NCBI GenBank assembly: GCA_009760855.2
Contig: WPIO01000141.1
Location: forward strand, 866,001 to 930,000
Direction: 5' to 3'
DNA from: Cristatella mucedo
Taxonomy: Eukaryota; Bryozoa; Phylactolaemata; Cristatellidae
DNA length: 64,000 bases
Below are positions 22,901-29,560 of the stretch, piece by piece (the stretch's first letter is position 1; each line of letters opens with the position of its first letter). Below the pieces are notes generated by a model. The model was given only the letters and a program-made list of their open reading frames with translations. It did no database searches and was not told the DNA's origin. A program made the position numbers and the translations under genes.

Positions 22901-23653
22901 GTCTTGGCGGCTTTGTTGAGTTACAGACGGAGATACATTACATTACATTGCACTACGTTACATGTGATCGGCGCCGGCCAACGACTGGAAGCAGCGACGT
23001 CGGCCGCCAGCCGAGATTCCTTCTGTGCTCGAGCGCCCACATCAGATGCTGAACGCGACCGATCGAGCTGCCGCGATGGCCCTGCCTTACATCCGTCGGC
23101 GCCGGCCTGATGCCCGGGGTTCTCAGCAGCGACCGAACGTGCGAGCAGATTCAGCATCGCTGGAGCCAGCGACGCCATCCGCGTCAGCGCACCGGCAAAA
23201 CGCCGCGTTGTCGCGCCGCCGGCGGCCGCTCTTTCGCCGCACGCACCAGCTGCTTCTCGCCGAGCGGACAGACGCGAGCCGACAAAAGGGGGCAGGAGGC
23301 GGCCGACTGGTCAGCTGGCGGGGCGGAGGCACGCGCCTACGATTGGCTTGCGACATCGCGCGTTCAGCGAGTCAGCGCGCTCACTTCGGTGGCTCGCCGG
23401 CACGTACGAACGCCGCTAGCCACCACCCAACCAACCAAAAGCAGCACCAACAGTGCAGGCAGTAGTGCAATCGACGAGCCGAGCGCAAAGTGCCAGTGCA
23501 GGGGCGGCGGCGGCGCCGCTGTTCCGCCAGAAGAAAGCGCTCGCGCGGCGGCGGCGTTGCCGTCTGCTGTACGTACTTTCCGGAGTCGTCGTAGCACACG
23601 TCCGTGTGGCCGTCGATGTGAGCAAAGCGAGTCTGCGGCCTAGAGGCAGCCAT
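351..23653 (-). CDS. WDHD1: WDHD1/AND-1 (Ctf4) replisome protein, 17 exons, C-terminus outside window
   Basis: WDHD1 is a nuclear replication factor that trimerises and links the CMG helicase to DNA polymerase alpha and other clients. I joined 17 minus-strand exons from 23653 to 351, about 769 codons with no stop. In order they encode an N-terminal WD40 propeller (about residues 1-317), an acidic linker rich in Asp, Gln and Ala (about 318-450), and the SepB/Ctf4 middle propeller (about 450-769). Diagnostic strings are [18 protein letters not shown] at the start, [10 protein letters not shown] and SWDSAKEW in the middle, and FPPTLPRP near the end. Every intron begins GT and ends AG, and all phases agree. 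The vertebrate protein has about 1,100 residues, so the helical C-terminus and HMG box should lie beyond base 1. Introns are swollen by retroelements (largest 402-4319, 5154-9498, 18806-22046). Identification rests on my knowledge of the family. Confidence 0.93.
402..1051. other. intron 16 of WDHD1, left part, no gene seen
   Basis: The sequence is unique-looking. Overlapping short frames on both strands show no family signature, and no RNA gene was seen. Confidence 0.5.
1052..1379 (+). repeat. R3 repeat copy 1, solo-LTR-like
   Basis: This is homologous to 11998-12310 (shared GGAGCACTCGGAAC, AAGGTCGG and GGGCCCCC blocks in the same order). The ends resemble TGTTG and CAACC. Probably an old solo LTR of an unidentified element; no coding. 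Confidence 0.5.
1530..2905 (-). mobile_element. L2-B retrotransposon fragment
   Basis: This is a 5'-truncated non-LTR element. Its 3' end is at 1574, with a degenerate (ATAC)-like tail at 1530-1573. Minus frames encode the reverse transcriptase core ([20 protein letters not shown], 2820-2901) and the C-terminal [13 protein letters not shown] and [20 protein letters not shown] blocks typical of L2/CR1. Frameshifts and stops make it dead. Confidence 0.88.
3055..3893 (+). mobile_element. L2-A retrotransposon 3' part
   Basis: It carries the 3' end of ORF2 (3180-3665: [20 protein letters not shown], then [13 protein letters not shown] and FSGSL stop), a 3' UTR, the terminal hairpin (AAAGCGCC...) and a (ATT)n tail. 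It is 5'-truncated. The 161-codon C-terminal frame is still open. Confidence 0.9.
4320..4434 (-). CDS. WDHD1: WDHD1 exon 16 (end of SepB propeller)
   Basis: The acceptor is CTTTCAG. The exon reads [18 protein letters not shown], then [27 protein letters not shown] is a hallmark of AND-1 proteins. The donor is GTACTG, phase 0. Confidence 0.95.
4582..4643 (-). CDS. WDHD1: WDHD1 exon 15 (SepB propeller)
   Basis: The acceptor ATTGTAG itself contains the stop that ends the upstream frame. It encodes [20 protein letters not shown], matching the family SDHYWVVG motif, and ends in phase 2 before GTGAGC. Confidence 0.9.
5045..5153 (-). CDS. WDHD1: WDHD1 exon 14 (SepB propeller)
   Basis: Two acceptors compete 8 bases apart. 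The upstream ACAATAG is chosen because it preserves phase and restores [20 protein letters not shown], collinear with the family GFSAEGTP motif. The donor is GTGAGC, phase 0. Confidence 0.9.
5270..5455 (-). mobile_element. L2-A 3' end fragment
   Basis: A (AAT)n tail at the left is followed by the terminal hairpin and the 3' UTR (GCATGCTCAAT and GACATGCATAGGG blocks). No coding. Confidence 0.8.
5935..6030 (-). mobile_element. L2-A 3' end fragment
   Basis: (AAT)n is followed by the 3' hairpin and TTTGCTGCAAAGGAAG, truncated after about 95 bases. Confidence 0.75.
6833..6967 (+). mobile_element. SINE-2, tRNA-derived
   Basis: The head is tRNA-like (GAGCTGGTTTAGTCCAGCGG as A-box region, GGGCTCGAGCCC as B box). 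The 3' end is GTGAAGCGCCTGAATAGAG plus TTCTCTTGGGGC, the same hairpin as the L2-A end. Confidence 0.8.
6967..7098. repeat. (AT)n microsatellite, SINE-2 tail expansion
   Basis: About 130 bases of TA repeat interrupted by ACT triplets follow the SINE-2 end. The YIYIYI frames over it are artefacts. Confidence 0.95.
7207..8870. other. intron 13 of WDHD1, unique part, no gene seen
   Basis: About 1.6 kb without recognised coding, RNA genes or repeats. The longest frame (8015-8326, plus, 103 codons) has no family signature. Confidence 0.5.
8876..9025 (-). mobile_element. SINE-1, degraded
   Basis: Reverse of the SINE-1 consensus: GAGGCT-like 3' end, body hairpin region, then a mutated B box (GGACTCAAACC) and A-box region. 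Confidence 0.6.
9118..9240 (+). mobile_element. SINE-2, degraded
   Basis: The head (CTGGTTCAGCGTTAGGGTGC) is damaged, while the tail (AAGCACCTGGATAGAGATT, TTCTCTTAGGG) is clear. Confidence 0.6.
9405..9479 (+). mobile_element. L2-A ORF2 remnant beside WDHD1 exon 13
   Basis: Encodes [20 protein letters not shown], the L2-A ORF2 C-terminal motif. It stops about 20 bases before the exon 13 donor. Confidence 0.7.
9499..9616 (-). CDS. WDHD1: WDHD1 exon 13 (SepB propeller)
   Basis: The acceptor is CGTTTTAG. The exon reads [19 protein letters not shown], then [14 protein letters not shown], collinear with the vertebrate GDQCLGVQLLEL to LAWIG segment. The donor GTAAGC gives phase 2. A 75-base L2-A remnant ends about 20 bases downstream of the donor. 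Confidence 0.9.
9750..9960 (-). mobile_element. L2-A 3' end fragment
   Basis: (AAT)n tail, hairpin and about 150 bases of 3' UTR, truncated after GTCAGCACGCATGAG. Confidence 0.85.
10166..10425 (-). CDS. WDHD1: WDHD1 exon 12 (SepB propeller)
   Basis: The acceptor is TCTTGCAG. It encodes [20 protein letters not shown], then a conserved propeller stretch ending AYHRGA. It ends in phase 1 before GTAAGG. This is the longest exon found, and the overlapping plus-strand frames are shadows. Confidence 0.95.
10540..10645 (-). mobile_element. SINE-2 head fragment
   Basis: The reverse tRNA-like head is clear (GGGGCTTGAGCCCACGACC, then CTTGGTCGGGGCGAGC). A short AAT run precedes it. Confidence 0.7.
10646..11319. 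other. intron 11 of WDHD1, unique part, no gene seen
   Basis: No coding, RNA gene or recognised repeat was seen. Confidence 0.5.
11320..11419. repeat. (CA)n microsatellite
   Basis: Imperfect CA repeat with CAAA and CGCA interruptions. Confidence 0.95.
11538..11746 (-). CDS. WDHD1: WDHD1 exon 11 (SepB propeller)
   Basis: The acceptor CTTAAG precedes [11 protein letters not shown]. The [19 protein letters not shown] motif is the most conserved stretch of AND-1. The exon ends in phase 2 before GTGCGT. Confidence 0.95.
11998..12310 (+). repeat. R3 repeat copy 2, solo-LTR-like
   Basis: Begins TGTTG and ends CAACA, 313 bases, homologous to 1052-1379. Terminal TG...CA inverted ends suggest a solo LTR. 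It lies in WDHD1 intron 10, about 75 bases from exon 10. Confidence 0.5.
12387..12607 (-). CDS. WDHD1: WDHD1 exon 10 (linker into SepB domain)
   Basis: The acceptor is CTTTGCAG. The exon starts [14 protein letters not shown], passes through an Ala/Gln/Pro-rich stretch and ends in [15 protein letters not shown], the conserved entry to the middle domain. The donor is GTGAGA, phase 0. Confidence 0.92.
12806..13008 (-). mobile_element. L2-A 3' end fragment
   Basis: (AAT)n, hairpin and 3' UTR up to GCAGCATGCACAGT, in intron 9. Confidence 0.88.
13371..13472. repeat. 34-bp minisatellite, three units
   Basis: Three head-to-tail units at 13371-13404, 13405-13438 and 13439-13472. Each begins CCCCCCTCT and continues GATTGCAGCCCCC; the third is diverged at its end. 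Confidence 0.9.
13514..13724 (-). CDS. WDHD1: WDHD1 exon 9 (acidic linker)
   Basis: The acceptor is CTTCTAG. Low-complexity Ala/Gln/Ser is followed by an acidic cluster ([12 protein letters not shown]) and ends in phase 1 before GTGAGC. The linker diverges between species, so the assignment depends on phase agreement with exons 8 and 10, an open frame and position. Confidence 0.8.
13725..15128. other. intron 8 of WDHD1, mostly unique
   Basis: A very decayed SINE-1-like stretch may lie at about 14285-14440 (GTGGGTTCGACTCC as B box). No gene is recognised. Confidence 0.45.
15129..15176 (-). CDS. WDHD1: WDHD1 exon 8 (short)
   Basis: This 16-codon exon ([12 protein letters not shown] core) closes the N-terminal propeller, equivalent to the EGNLGLL stretch of vertebrate AND-1. 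It has a CTTGCAG acceptor and a GTAAGC donor, with phase 0 at both ends. Confidence 0.88.
15318..15530 (-). CDS. WDHD1: WDHD1 exon 7
   Basis: The acceptor is TTGCAG. The product starts [20 protein letters not shown] and includes WIVLWS and the late LTWHP motif, two WD40 blades. It ends in phase 0 at FADDQ before GTCTGA. Confidence 0.93.
15912..16040. repeat. (CT)n/(GA)n inverted microsatellite
   Basis: About 56 bases of CT repeat are followed directly by about 70 bases of GA repeat, so the tract is a long palindrome. The RERERE and SLSLSL frames are artefacts. Confidence 0.95.
16192..16475 (-). mobile_element. L2-A2 3' end fragment
   Basis: (AAT)n, hairpin, then the A2-type 3' UTR (GCTATATAGAAAGCATTCCC) and ORF2 end (AAATGCAGTCATGTCAGTGG). 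Confidence 0.8.
16867..16957. repeat. (CA)45 microsatellite
   Basis: A perfect run of about 90 bases, flanked upstream by imperfect CA/TA repeat from 16796. Confidence 0.97.
17050..17395 (+). mobile_element. L2-B 3' end fragment
   Basis: Encodes [20 protein letters not shown] and continues through the L2-B 3' hairpin to a GGAGATACATTACATT tail. Confidence 0.88.
17827..17968 (-). CDS. WDHD1: WDHD1 exon 6
   Basis: The acceptor TTTACAG is chosen over a later TTAG because only it keeps the phase and gives the family spacing between DV and the SLCRMSW motif. The exon continues through [18 protein letters not shown] and ends at EQ before GTTCGA. Confidence 0.9.
18128..18262 (-). mobile_element. 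SINE-1 fragment
   Basis: Reverse SINE-1: GCTGATTTAACAG end, GGATCGCCCACTGCAGGATTC B-box region. Lies in intron 5, about 100 bases from exon 5. Confidence 0.75.
18364..18461 (-). CDS. WDHD1: WDHD1 exon 5
   Basis: The acceptor is GTTGCAG. It encodes [18 protein letters not shown], the end of a WD40 blade (CDG-VKVW). It ends in phase 2 at GTC-AG before GTGTGT. Confidence 0.92.
18697..18805 (-). CDS. WDHD1: WDHD1 exon 4
   Basis: The acceptor is TTTCAG and the donor GTGAGT. The product reads [12 protein letters not shown] and then [15 protein letters not shown], the typical GH-dipeptide start of a WD40 blade. It ends in phase 0. Confidence 0.93.
19260..19535 (-). mobile_element. L2-A 3' end fragment
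   Basis: Degenerate tail, hairpin, 3' UTR and the start of the ORF2 end, in intron 3. Confidence 0.8.
19748..19815 (-). mobile_element. L2-A 3' end stub
   Basis: (AAT)n plus a damaged hairpin only. Confidence 0.6.
20200..20598 (-). mobile_element. L2-A 3' part
   Basis: Tail, hairpin, 3' UTR and about 150 bases of ORF2 end (reverse of GLEAxNS and [11 protein letters not shown] motifs). Confidence 0.85.
20600..20755 (-). mobile_element. L2-A 3' end fragment
   Basis: A second (AAT)n tail and hairpin immediately follow the previous copy, so two insertions abut. Confidence 0.8.
20770..21355. other. intron 3 of WDHD1, unique part, no gene seen
   Basis: No family signature in either strand. The 73-codon minus frame at 21034-21255 is unrecognised and probably chance. 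Confidence 0.45.
21356..21575 (+). mobile_element. SINE-2 interrupted by an L2-A stub
   Basis: The tRNA-like head and GTGAAGCTCCTGAATAGAG tail run to 21463. A minus L2-A stub (21464-21534) follows, and the SINE tail resumes at 21535, flanked by AGATT duplicates. Confidence 0.8.
22047..22198 (-). CDS. WDHD1: WDHD1 exon 3
   Basis: The acceptor is TTTGTAG. The exon encodes [20 protein letters not shown] and onward to MAVCS, equivalent to the second WD40 blade of AND-1. It ends in phase 2 before a GTGAGT donor. Confidence 0.93.
22402..22513 (-). CDS. WDHD1: WDHD1 exon 2
   Basis: The acceptor is CTGGCAG. The first base completes the Lys codon of exon 1, giving [16 protein letters not shown], a complete WD40 strand with the [10 protein letters not shown] signature. 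The exon ends in phase 0 at LLK before GTTTGC. Confidence 0.93.
22735..22965 (+). mobile_element. L2-B 3' end fragment
   Basis: GAATGCGTACCGAAAGCCGC, the 3' hairpin and a GGAGATACATTACATT tail, in WDHD1 intron 1. Confidence 0.75.
23577..23653 (-). CDS. WDHD1: WDHD1 exon 1 (start codon, first WD40 strand)
   Basis: The ATG is at 23653-23651. The 25 codons match the conserved AND-1 start, including the [11 protein letters not shown] core. The exon ends in phase 2 after GGAAA, before a GTACGT donor. An in-frame upstream extension is open, but the family homology starts at this ATG. Confidence 0.9.
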
Positions 23654-23679
23654 CGTTAAGCGCCAGGTGCCCACGGACT

Positions 23680-23691
23680 TTTCGCGCCAAT
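23680..23691 (-). promoter_or_regulatory. E2F-type site overlapping an inverted CCAAT box, WDHD1 promoter
   Basis: On the minus strand the sequence reads ATTGGCGCGAAA, about 27 bases upstream of the WDHD1 ATG. TTGGCGCGAAA fits the E2F/DP consensus, and ATTGG is a reversed CCAAT box. Replication genes are commonly controlled this way in animals. No TATA box is evident. Confidence 0.6.
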
Positions 23692-23820
23692 AACCAGCCA
23701 CGGAAGCTCGGCGGTCACCGGGTGGAATAAGCTTACCTTCAACATAAAAGAGGGAGAGGGCTTCCCGCCCCGCCCCAGCCTCGGTTTGGCTGGTGGGGCA
23801 GCGCCGGCTGCCGGAAGATG

Positions 23821-23905
23821 TATCGCGTGTGCGCATGTGCGCGTGTGCGCGAGCGCCTTCGTGTAATAAAACAGTAATGCGCGTGTGCTTATGCGCGCAC
23901 GCATG
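23821..23905. repeat. alternating purine-pyrimidine tract
   Basis: GTGTGCGCATGTGCGCGTGT-like sequence about 170-250 bases upstream of the WDHD1 start; potential Z-DNA. Confidence 0.6.
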
Positions 23906-23974
23906 TAATATCATGCTAAACTGCTTCGTGCGCGCATGTCTCTGAACCGCTTGCTTCTCGCAACGTATGCTCGT

Positions 23975-24060
23975 TAGAAAATGTAAATTGCATAGAAGGA
24001 GATTTGAGTTCTTTGAGGGCGCTATGTCAAATGTATTATTTTTAAAATTATTAAGGAAGC
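23975..24060 (+). mobile_element. L2-A 3' end stub
   Basis: Degraded hairpin (GAGTTCTTTGAGGGCGCTAT) and ATTATT tail upstream of WDHD1. Confidence 0.65.
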
Positions 24061-24475
24061 TATTCAGTTGGTCCTCTAATGTTCCGCTCAAGTTTAGACT
24101 ATCACCCACCCTCCGCCTTGCTTCAACCATCGATGGCGTTTTCACTTCGTCCCACCATTTTCCGGGATGCGGCCGCAGCCTCACATATCGAAAGTCGCAG
24201 GAGTAACGCACATATCTATGGTAATAGTGACTGAGGTTGAACGATCCCGTCACTCTAGACAGCTCCGCATCGCGTGCGAGCGACGCAGCTGGGTTACTGC
24301 GGTTGACGCCAACGATTCAGATATGTTAAAATGAACGCCACTCGCCCATAAATGAAGCAAAATGCAAAATGTGAGCTTGGGTGAACCAACCAATCAGTAA
24401 GCAATCTGAAGTGTCGTCATTGAATACTCGGCGGTGCACTGTCCTCCGGTGAAAACGGGCGTAGACCGAGAGTTA

Positions 24476-24622
24476 GCCTAGGAGGTAAAATGTTCGCTCT
24501 TCACGACCGAGTTCATAGGATCGAGCCCTCCAGCTGGGCGATCTTTTATTGCCAACTGCGAGCTTGGGCGGTGGCCTGTAAGGCTCTTTTTCCGCTATAT
24601 AAATAAGGCTGTTTAATCAGCA
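24476..24622 (+). mobile_element. SINE-1, diverged
   Basis: A-box region GCCTAGGAGGTAAAATG, B box GATCGAGCC, body GGGCGATCTTTTATTGCC and end GGCTGTTTAATCAGC. Confidence 0.7.
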
Positions 24623-24636
24623 AAGATAGAGTAATT

Positions 24637-24638
24637 AA

Positions 24639-24669
<31 letters not shown>

Positions 24670-24672
24670 CCA
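24637..24672. repeat. (CCG)n trinucleotide repeat
   Basis: About ten CCG units with one CTG interruption. Confidence 0.9.
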
Positions 24673-25200
24673 CTTTCCAAATCAGTCGCGGTCGCTGCGA
24701 CGAGCGAGCTCGATCTGTCGTGCAATTATCCACATACGGGAAATGAACGGCGTCGCGGTGGGAAAAGTTATCGGAACGACTGCATACAATCACTATTCCA
24801 CTCCAGCATCAGGACGTATTCGCATTTTCTCTCTGGTCATTTATTGAAGCCAGATAAGAAGTTACATAGCATTTTCGATGAGGATGGGGGTTAATAATCT
24901 CCCGCAGTTGTTGGTAATGATGCTAGAAGCCGCCTGTAAATTGCAAATTGCGATTTCAGAGCAGTGATAAGGTTCGCTCTCTTTACCATCCTCGTCTCGG
25001 GCTCGACACCAGAAACAGGCGATTGAAAATTGGCCGGCGCACGGCGGATAACAGCAACCAAGGCTGTTCAGCCGCTGTAGAATGGTTGAATTTTTGGTTG
25101 TAGAATTTCTCTTTTTTTTAAGCAAATTTAAAATGTTCAGAAGCGGTTCTATCTTTATTAGAGCACTAAAAAAATGTATTAACATTATGCACGCCTAGCA

Positions 25201-25440
25201 TTAGTCCGAGCCAGTGAGCGCTTTCGCGCACGCGATGTCAACGTAGTCGCACCCACTAGCCTTGGCAAGCGCCAGGAATGCGAAACCGGCGCGCTGACAT
25301 GTTTGGTTGACATTATTGAGTCCTCTTTCAGTTCTTCGCTTCACATGAATATCACCCATTTTTAATAACCTCTGAATTTGTTCCTCAACAACTTGTCTCA
25401 TCATCATCACGTACTTCATCTCAGTATATAGTTGTATCAA
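25201..25440 (-). other. unrecognised 79-codon frame
   Basis: An open frame ends with LALAKASGCDYVDIACAKAL. It has a mixed hydrophobic/charged pattern faintly like an ankyrin repeat, but no full repeat can be read. The segments around it (24673-25460) hold nothing recognised. It could be an exon or chance. Confidence 0.2.
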
Positions 25441-25462
25441 ATGTGCTAAACTTAGCTACATC

Positions 25463-25585
25463 AAGCATGATATTACTCACCATTCAATCGCATTTCCCTT
25501 TGCAGTAAATGTAAAGCGCCTAGAAAGAGATTGAGTTGTCTAATGGCGCTTTATCAAGTTCATTATTATTATTATTATTATCATT
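25463..25585 (+). mobile_element. L2-A 3' end stub
   Basis: Starts ATCAAGCATGATATTACTC and contains the hairpin and (ATT)n tail. A TACATCA direct repeat flanks it, a likely target duplication. Confidence 0.8.
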
Positions 25586-25589
25586 ACAT

Positions 25590-26420
25590 CAGGTTTCCCC
25601 TCAGTGAGCTTTATAGTGTACTTGCGATTGCTGTGAGTACTGATGCTAAACGTGAGGGTTGCATTTCCAAACAAATCGCCGTTTGTCACAAGGGTGACCT
25701 TGCACGCGAATGAAGAATATTATCAGCTTAAATTTCGAAAGTACTAATGAACGTCATATACAAGGTCATAGTCAGGATTGCTATTTCAGGGCTAAAGTTC
25801 GACCTTCAGGGGCGCGACGCACGATCAAAAGTTTCCCTTTAAAATCTGCAATTCCCCAGAAATCTCGTTAGCCCGTTTAATAAATTTGTTTATTTTTACT
25901 CTTACTTTCATCTGAAATGTTCACTGTAGCTTTTAGTCTAGCATCTTACAATTTTTGTAATCCGCTACGTGCCGAATGCGCGCCGTGTGAAAGGGTTCGA
26001 TGAATAAAAAATCAAATGTCTAAAACGCTGATGAATATCGGGAGACCCTGAAGTAACTTTATGCAGAAAGCACGCCGCCTGTTCAAATTTTTGTACACAT
26101 ATAATTTACCCAATCAGTAACTTTGAAATTGCGTGACCGTTAAGAAAAACAATGGCCGACCGGCGCCTGCTAAAAACCGACGCCGAACGTAGGAGCGCAG
26201 CTCTGCCAGCCGCCGTCTGCTCGTCGTCTATAAAACGTCCGGAGAAGAAGCGTCATGAATTCGATAGCCGAAGCCTCGTCTCCGGCGCGCGTCACGTGCC
26301 GAGGGCCGCTATCTAAAATGCTTTGAATGGAATAGAATTATTTATTAAAGTCTTAAAACCTACAGACCTGTCCCTGCAATCACGGTCAGCGGCCGGAAAG
26401 GGTCTAATATAAAAAAAATA
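25590..26420. other. no gene seen
   Basis: About 830 bases with no recognised coding, RNA or repeat. Confidence 0.45.
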
Positions 26421-26583
26421 CTTGCTGATTAAACAGCCTCTTTTGTATAGCGACAGAATAGCCTTTCAGACTGTCACCGCCGCTTGCAGCGGCGATAAAG
26501 GATCGCCTATCGCAAGAATCGAACCCACGACCTCAGAAACGTGGTCGTGAAAAGCAACCGCCTTACCCAGTGTGCTATCACGG
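26421..26583 (-). mobile_element. SINE-1
   Basis: Nearly complete reverse copy: ATTAAACAGCCTC, hairpin CGCCGCTTGCAGCGGCG, B box GAATCGAACCC, A-box region GCCTTACCCAGTGTG. Confidence 0.85.
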
Positions 26584-26798
26584 GCTAGTGAATGCTAGAG
26601 GTTCAATAGATGAAGTAAGATAGAGTAAGTTTTCGCGTAAGGCGCGTCGACAGGCGTGCCTCTCAGTGACGTCTCTGTAAAAATGTCTCAGGTGCGTCTT
26701 AAGCAGGAATTGCAGACTTTTCACGAAGCAAACTCCGCGATTCGCAAGAAGAGGCGCATGTTGATAAGACGAGCTCTGCCACAATGTCCACAATATTG

Positions 26799-26809
26799 CG
26801 CGCGTGTGT

Positions 26810-26859
<50 letters not shown>

Positions 26860-26874
26860 GTGTGTGTGTGTGTG
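26799..26874. repeat. (GT)n microsatellite
   Basis: GT run with a central (GC)n block. Confidence 0.95.
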
Positions 26875-27381
26875 TACACTACATGTTGATGACGCTCTGA
26901 TCCGCATGGAAAGAGCGCCGCTCCAGTGGCTACCTAACCCCCCCCCCCCGCCGAATGAGACTGGCGAGCTTCCCCCCACCGTTTTCAGAGCCCTGACTTG
27001 CGTACCGCTTGGCTACCTCCTCCTACCCCCCAAAGCTCGAGGGGTAGCGTCTTGTGCAATGGCAGCCTCTTCATTGCGTCACAGCGAGGCGAACCGACGC
27101 GCGTTCGAGCACGGTTTAGGTGAAGCCATGGAGCTCAACTGAAGAAAATTGCTTTCTCCCGGAGAAGCTCCAAGTTAAAAGTGGCACCGCCCAGAAGCGT
27201 CTCTAGCAACTCACACGTCTCTAAACGAGACGGACGCACGTAAGTTTCAGCGAAGCATCGAACCGCGAAAATCAACATAATTTTTTCGTAGAAATCGGTT
27301 TATCAAAAACGAACTAAATATACGTGCATACACACATATCCCATGCGTTTGTACGTCCTTGGCTCCTCTATGCCATTTAAT

Positions 27382-29560
27382 GTAATGTATCTCCGTCTGT
27401 CTAACTCCACAAAGTCATTAAGACTATGCGGGTGTTACGCAGGAGAGTTTTGTGCAGCGAACTCACAGCCTAAGCGGCTTTCGGTACGCATTCGGTAGCC
27501 GACAGACGTCGTCTCACGCCACAAAGAGAAATTGGGAAGCATAGCAGAGTCAGCAGAGCAGTTGAGGTAGTGAGTGGCATGGAAGTAGCAGCTTAGGACC
27601 GCTGAAACGGATGAGCCATAGTCGGCAGCAGAAGAGCAGTTGTCGTCGCGTAAGAATTGTGGAAGCGAGTTCCAAAGTCTAGGACCTGCAGAGCTAAAGC
27701 TTCTGTTGCCAACTGTCTTTAAGCGGAGGAATGGAACAGCTAATTTATTGTCCACACGGGACCTGAGGGCGCGAACAGGCTGAAACGGGTGCAGCAGTTC
27801 AGCTAGGTACGAAGGAGCCAAGCCGTGGTGGACCTTGTGGGTCAGCATAATCACTGTGCTCTGTATCCGGTGCTCAACCGGCATCCGTCCTAGCTCTTTC
27901 AGCAAATAGGGACACGTACTCAAACCTCTGGGACTTGAAGACTAGCCTTGCAGCCATATTCAGAGTCGGCTGCAGTGGCCTAGTTACTTTCTTTGGTAGC
28001 CCAGCCAAAAGAGAATTACCATAATCAAGCCGAGACTTAACTGAGGAGCTAGTTAAATGGTTTTGCAAGCCACTGTGGATGACAGCTCCCAATCTTGGAT
28101 AAGGATCAGACGTGATGGCTAGCTGTAGAAGGAGTCTTCTGAATGAAGCTTTTAAAATTGAGGTAGCTGTCAAAAACGACCCCTAAATTTCGAGCACGTG
28201 GTGATGGTCGCGCAACAGCATCACGTATTAGAAGAGCAAAGCCTTTTAATCCAGCCACACGCTTAGGGTGTCCTATGAGCAGCAGTTCGGTTTTATCGTC
28301 ATTTAGTTTAAAGAAGTTTTCCGCCATCCAGGATCGAATGTCGGCGAGACAAGCATTCAGTTTCTCAGTTGCTGCAGCAGATTCCGACGGTTTAAATGAC
28401 ACATACAGCTGAGTATCGTCGGGATAAAAGTAATATCCTATTCCATGGGCCTTAATCACTTTTCCCAAAGGTTGAGTATAAATGGAGAACAGCAAGGGAC
28501 CGAGTACAGACCCTTGAGGGACTCCACAGGTGACTCTTCTCCCGGTGAGACCTGACCCCCACACGACACGGACTGAATACGACAGACAAGTACGATTTAA
28601 ACAACGCCAGTGCTTCGTCTGCCAGACCGATCGCAGTTCTCAATCGTTCAAGCAGAACTTCGTGATCAATGGTGTCGAAGGCAGCAGACAGATCTAGCAG
28701 AGACATTCCTGTTGTCGTTGCCACGAAGAATGTCATTGTTAACACGGAGGAGAGCCGTTTCAGTGGAGTCCTGCCTCTTGAACCCTGATTGAGATGTTTC
28801 TGACATTTCATTCTTTTCAATACGTTCAACCAGCTGTTTAGCAACAATTTTTTCAAGAATCTTTGACAAGAAAGGAAGAAGGGAGACTGGGCGATAGTCT
28901 GCAAGGACCTCTGTATCTAATCCAGGCTTTTTAAGTATGGGTCTAACGATTGCCGATTGAAGGACTTGGGGACGACCCCTTTTCCCAGAGAAGCATGAGA
29001 AATCTTGAATATGGCAGGGCCAAGTTGGTCTGCTAGTGAAGACCACAGAGATGAAGGTATAGGATCTTCAGGAGACGAACTCTATTAACTAGACCTTATT
29101 AAGGTAGCCACATCGCATGCAGAAACCTCCAAGAACCTTTAAGGAAGGTCACAGGTTGTGGAACTGCGATTGCTTTAGTCAGAGGGGGCTTTACTGAGGC
29201 ACGAATGTGCACAATTGTTTCAGTAAAGAAGGCTGGAGACTTTTCGGCTGAGTCTTTAATATCTGGGGAGCCGGACCTCTTAGTATTGGCCAGTAAATGG
29301 TCTACTGTCTTATAAATCTGTTTGGGGTCCGACTGGCAGGAATTCAGCTTTCGAATGAAAAAGGAAGCCGTGGCTTTTTTAAGCCTTCGGGTGTAAATTT
29401 GAAGGAAGTCTTTGAAATTGACTAGATCTGCATCAGACCCCGATTTCTTGAAACGACGTTCTAGCCTGTGCTTAACCCGGCGCATCTTTAGTTTTTTTGT
29501 AAATTGAAAGGAATCTCCACGACTTTGAACGCGAATAGAATGAACCGGAGCATGCTTGTC
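27382..29560 (-). mobile_element. L2-B retrotransposon, longest copy, 5'-truncated
   Basis: About 2.2 kb. From 5' to 3' on the minus strand it carries the endonuclease-RT linker (29099-29485), RT motifs ([16 protein letters not shown] near 28650, [20 protein letters not shown] near 28500, FYPDDTQLYVSF near 28420) and the C-terminal LAGLPKKVTRPLQ and [20 protein letters not shown] blocks, then the 3' UTR and a short TAATG-like tail at 27382. The catalytic YADD-like box reads YPDD. The endonuclease is missing and several frame breaks split the RT, so it is inactive. The 162-codon C-terminal frame (27435-27923) is intact. Confidence 0.92.

Noticed and set aside
23381-24253. 290-codon minus frame as a single gene
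   Set aside because: It contains WDHD1 exon 1, intron 1 sequence and upstream DNA with an L2-A stub. The conserved protein starts at 23653 and the exon ends at 23577.
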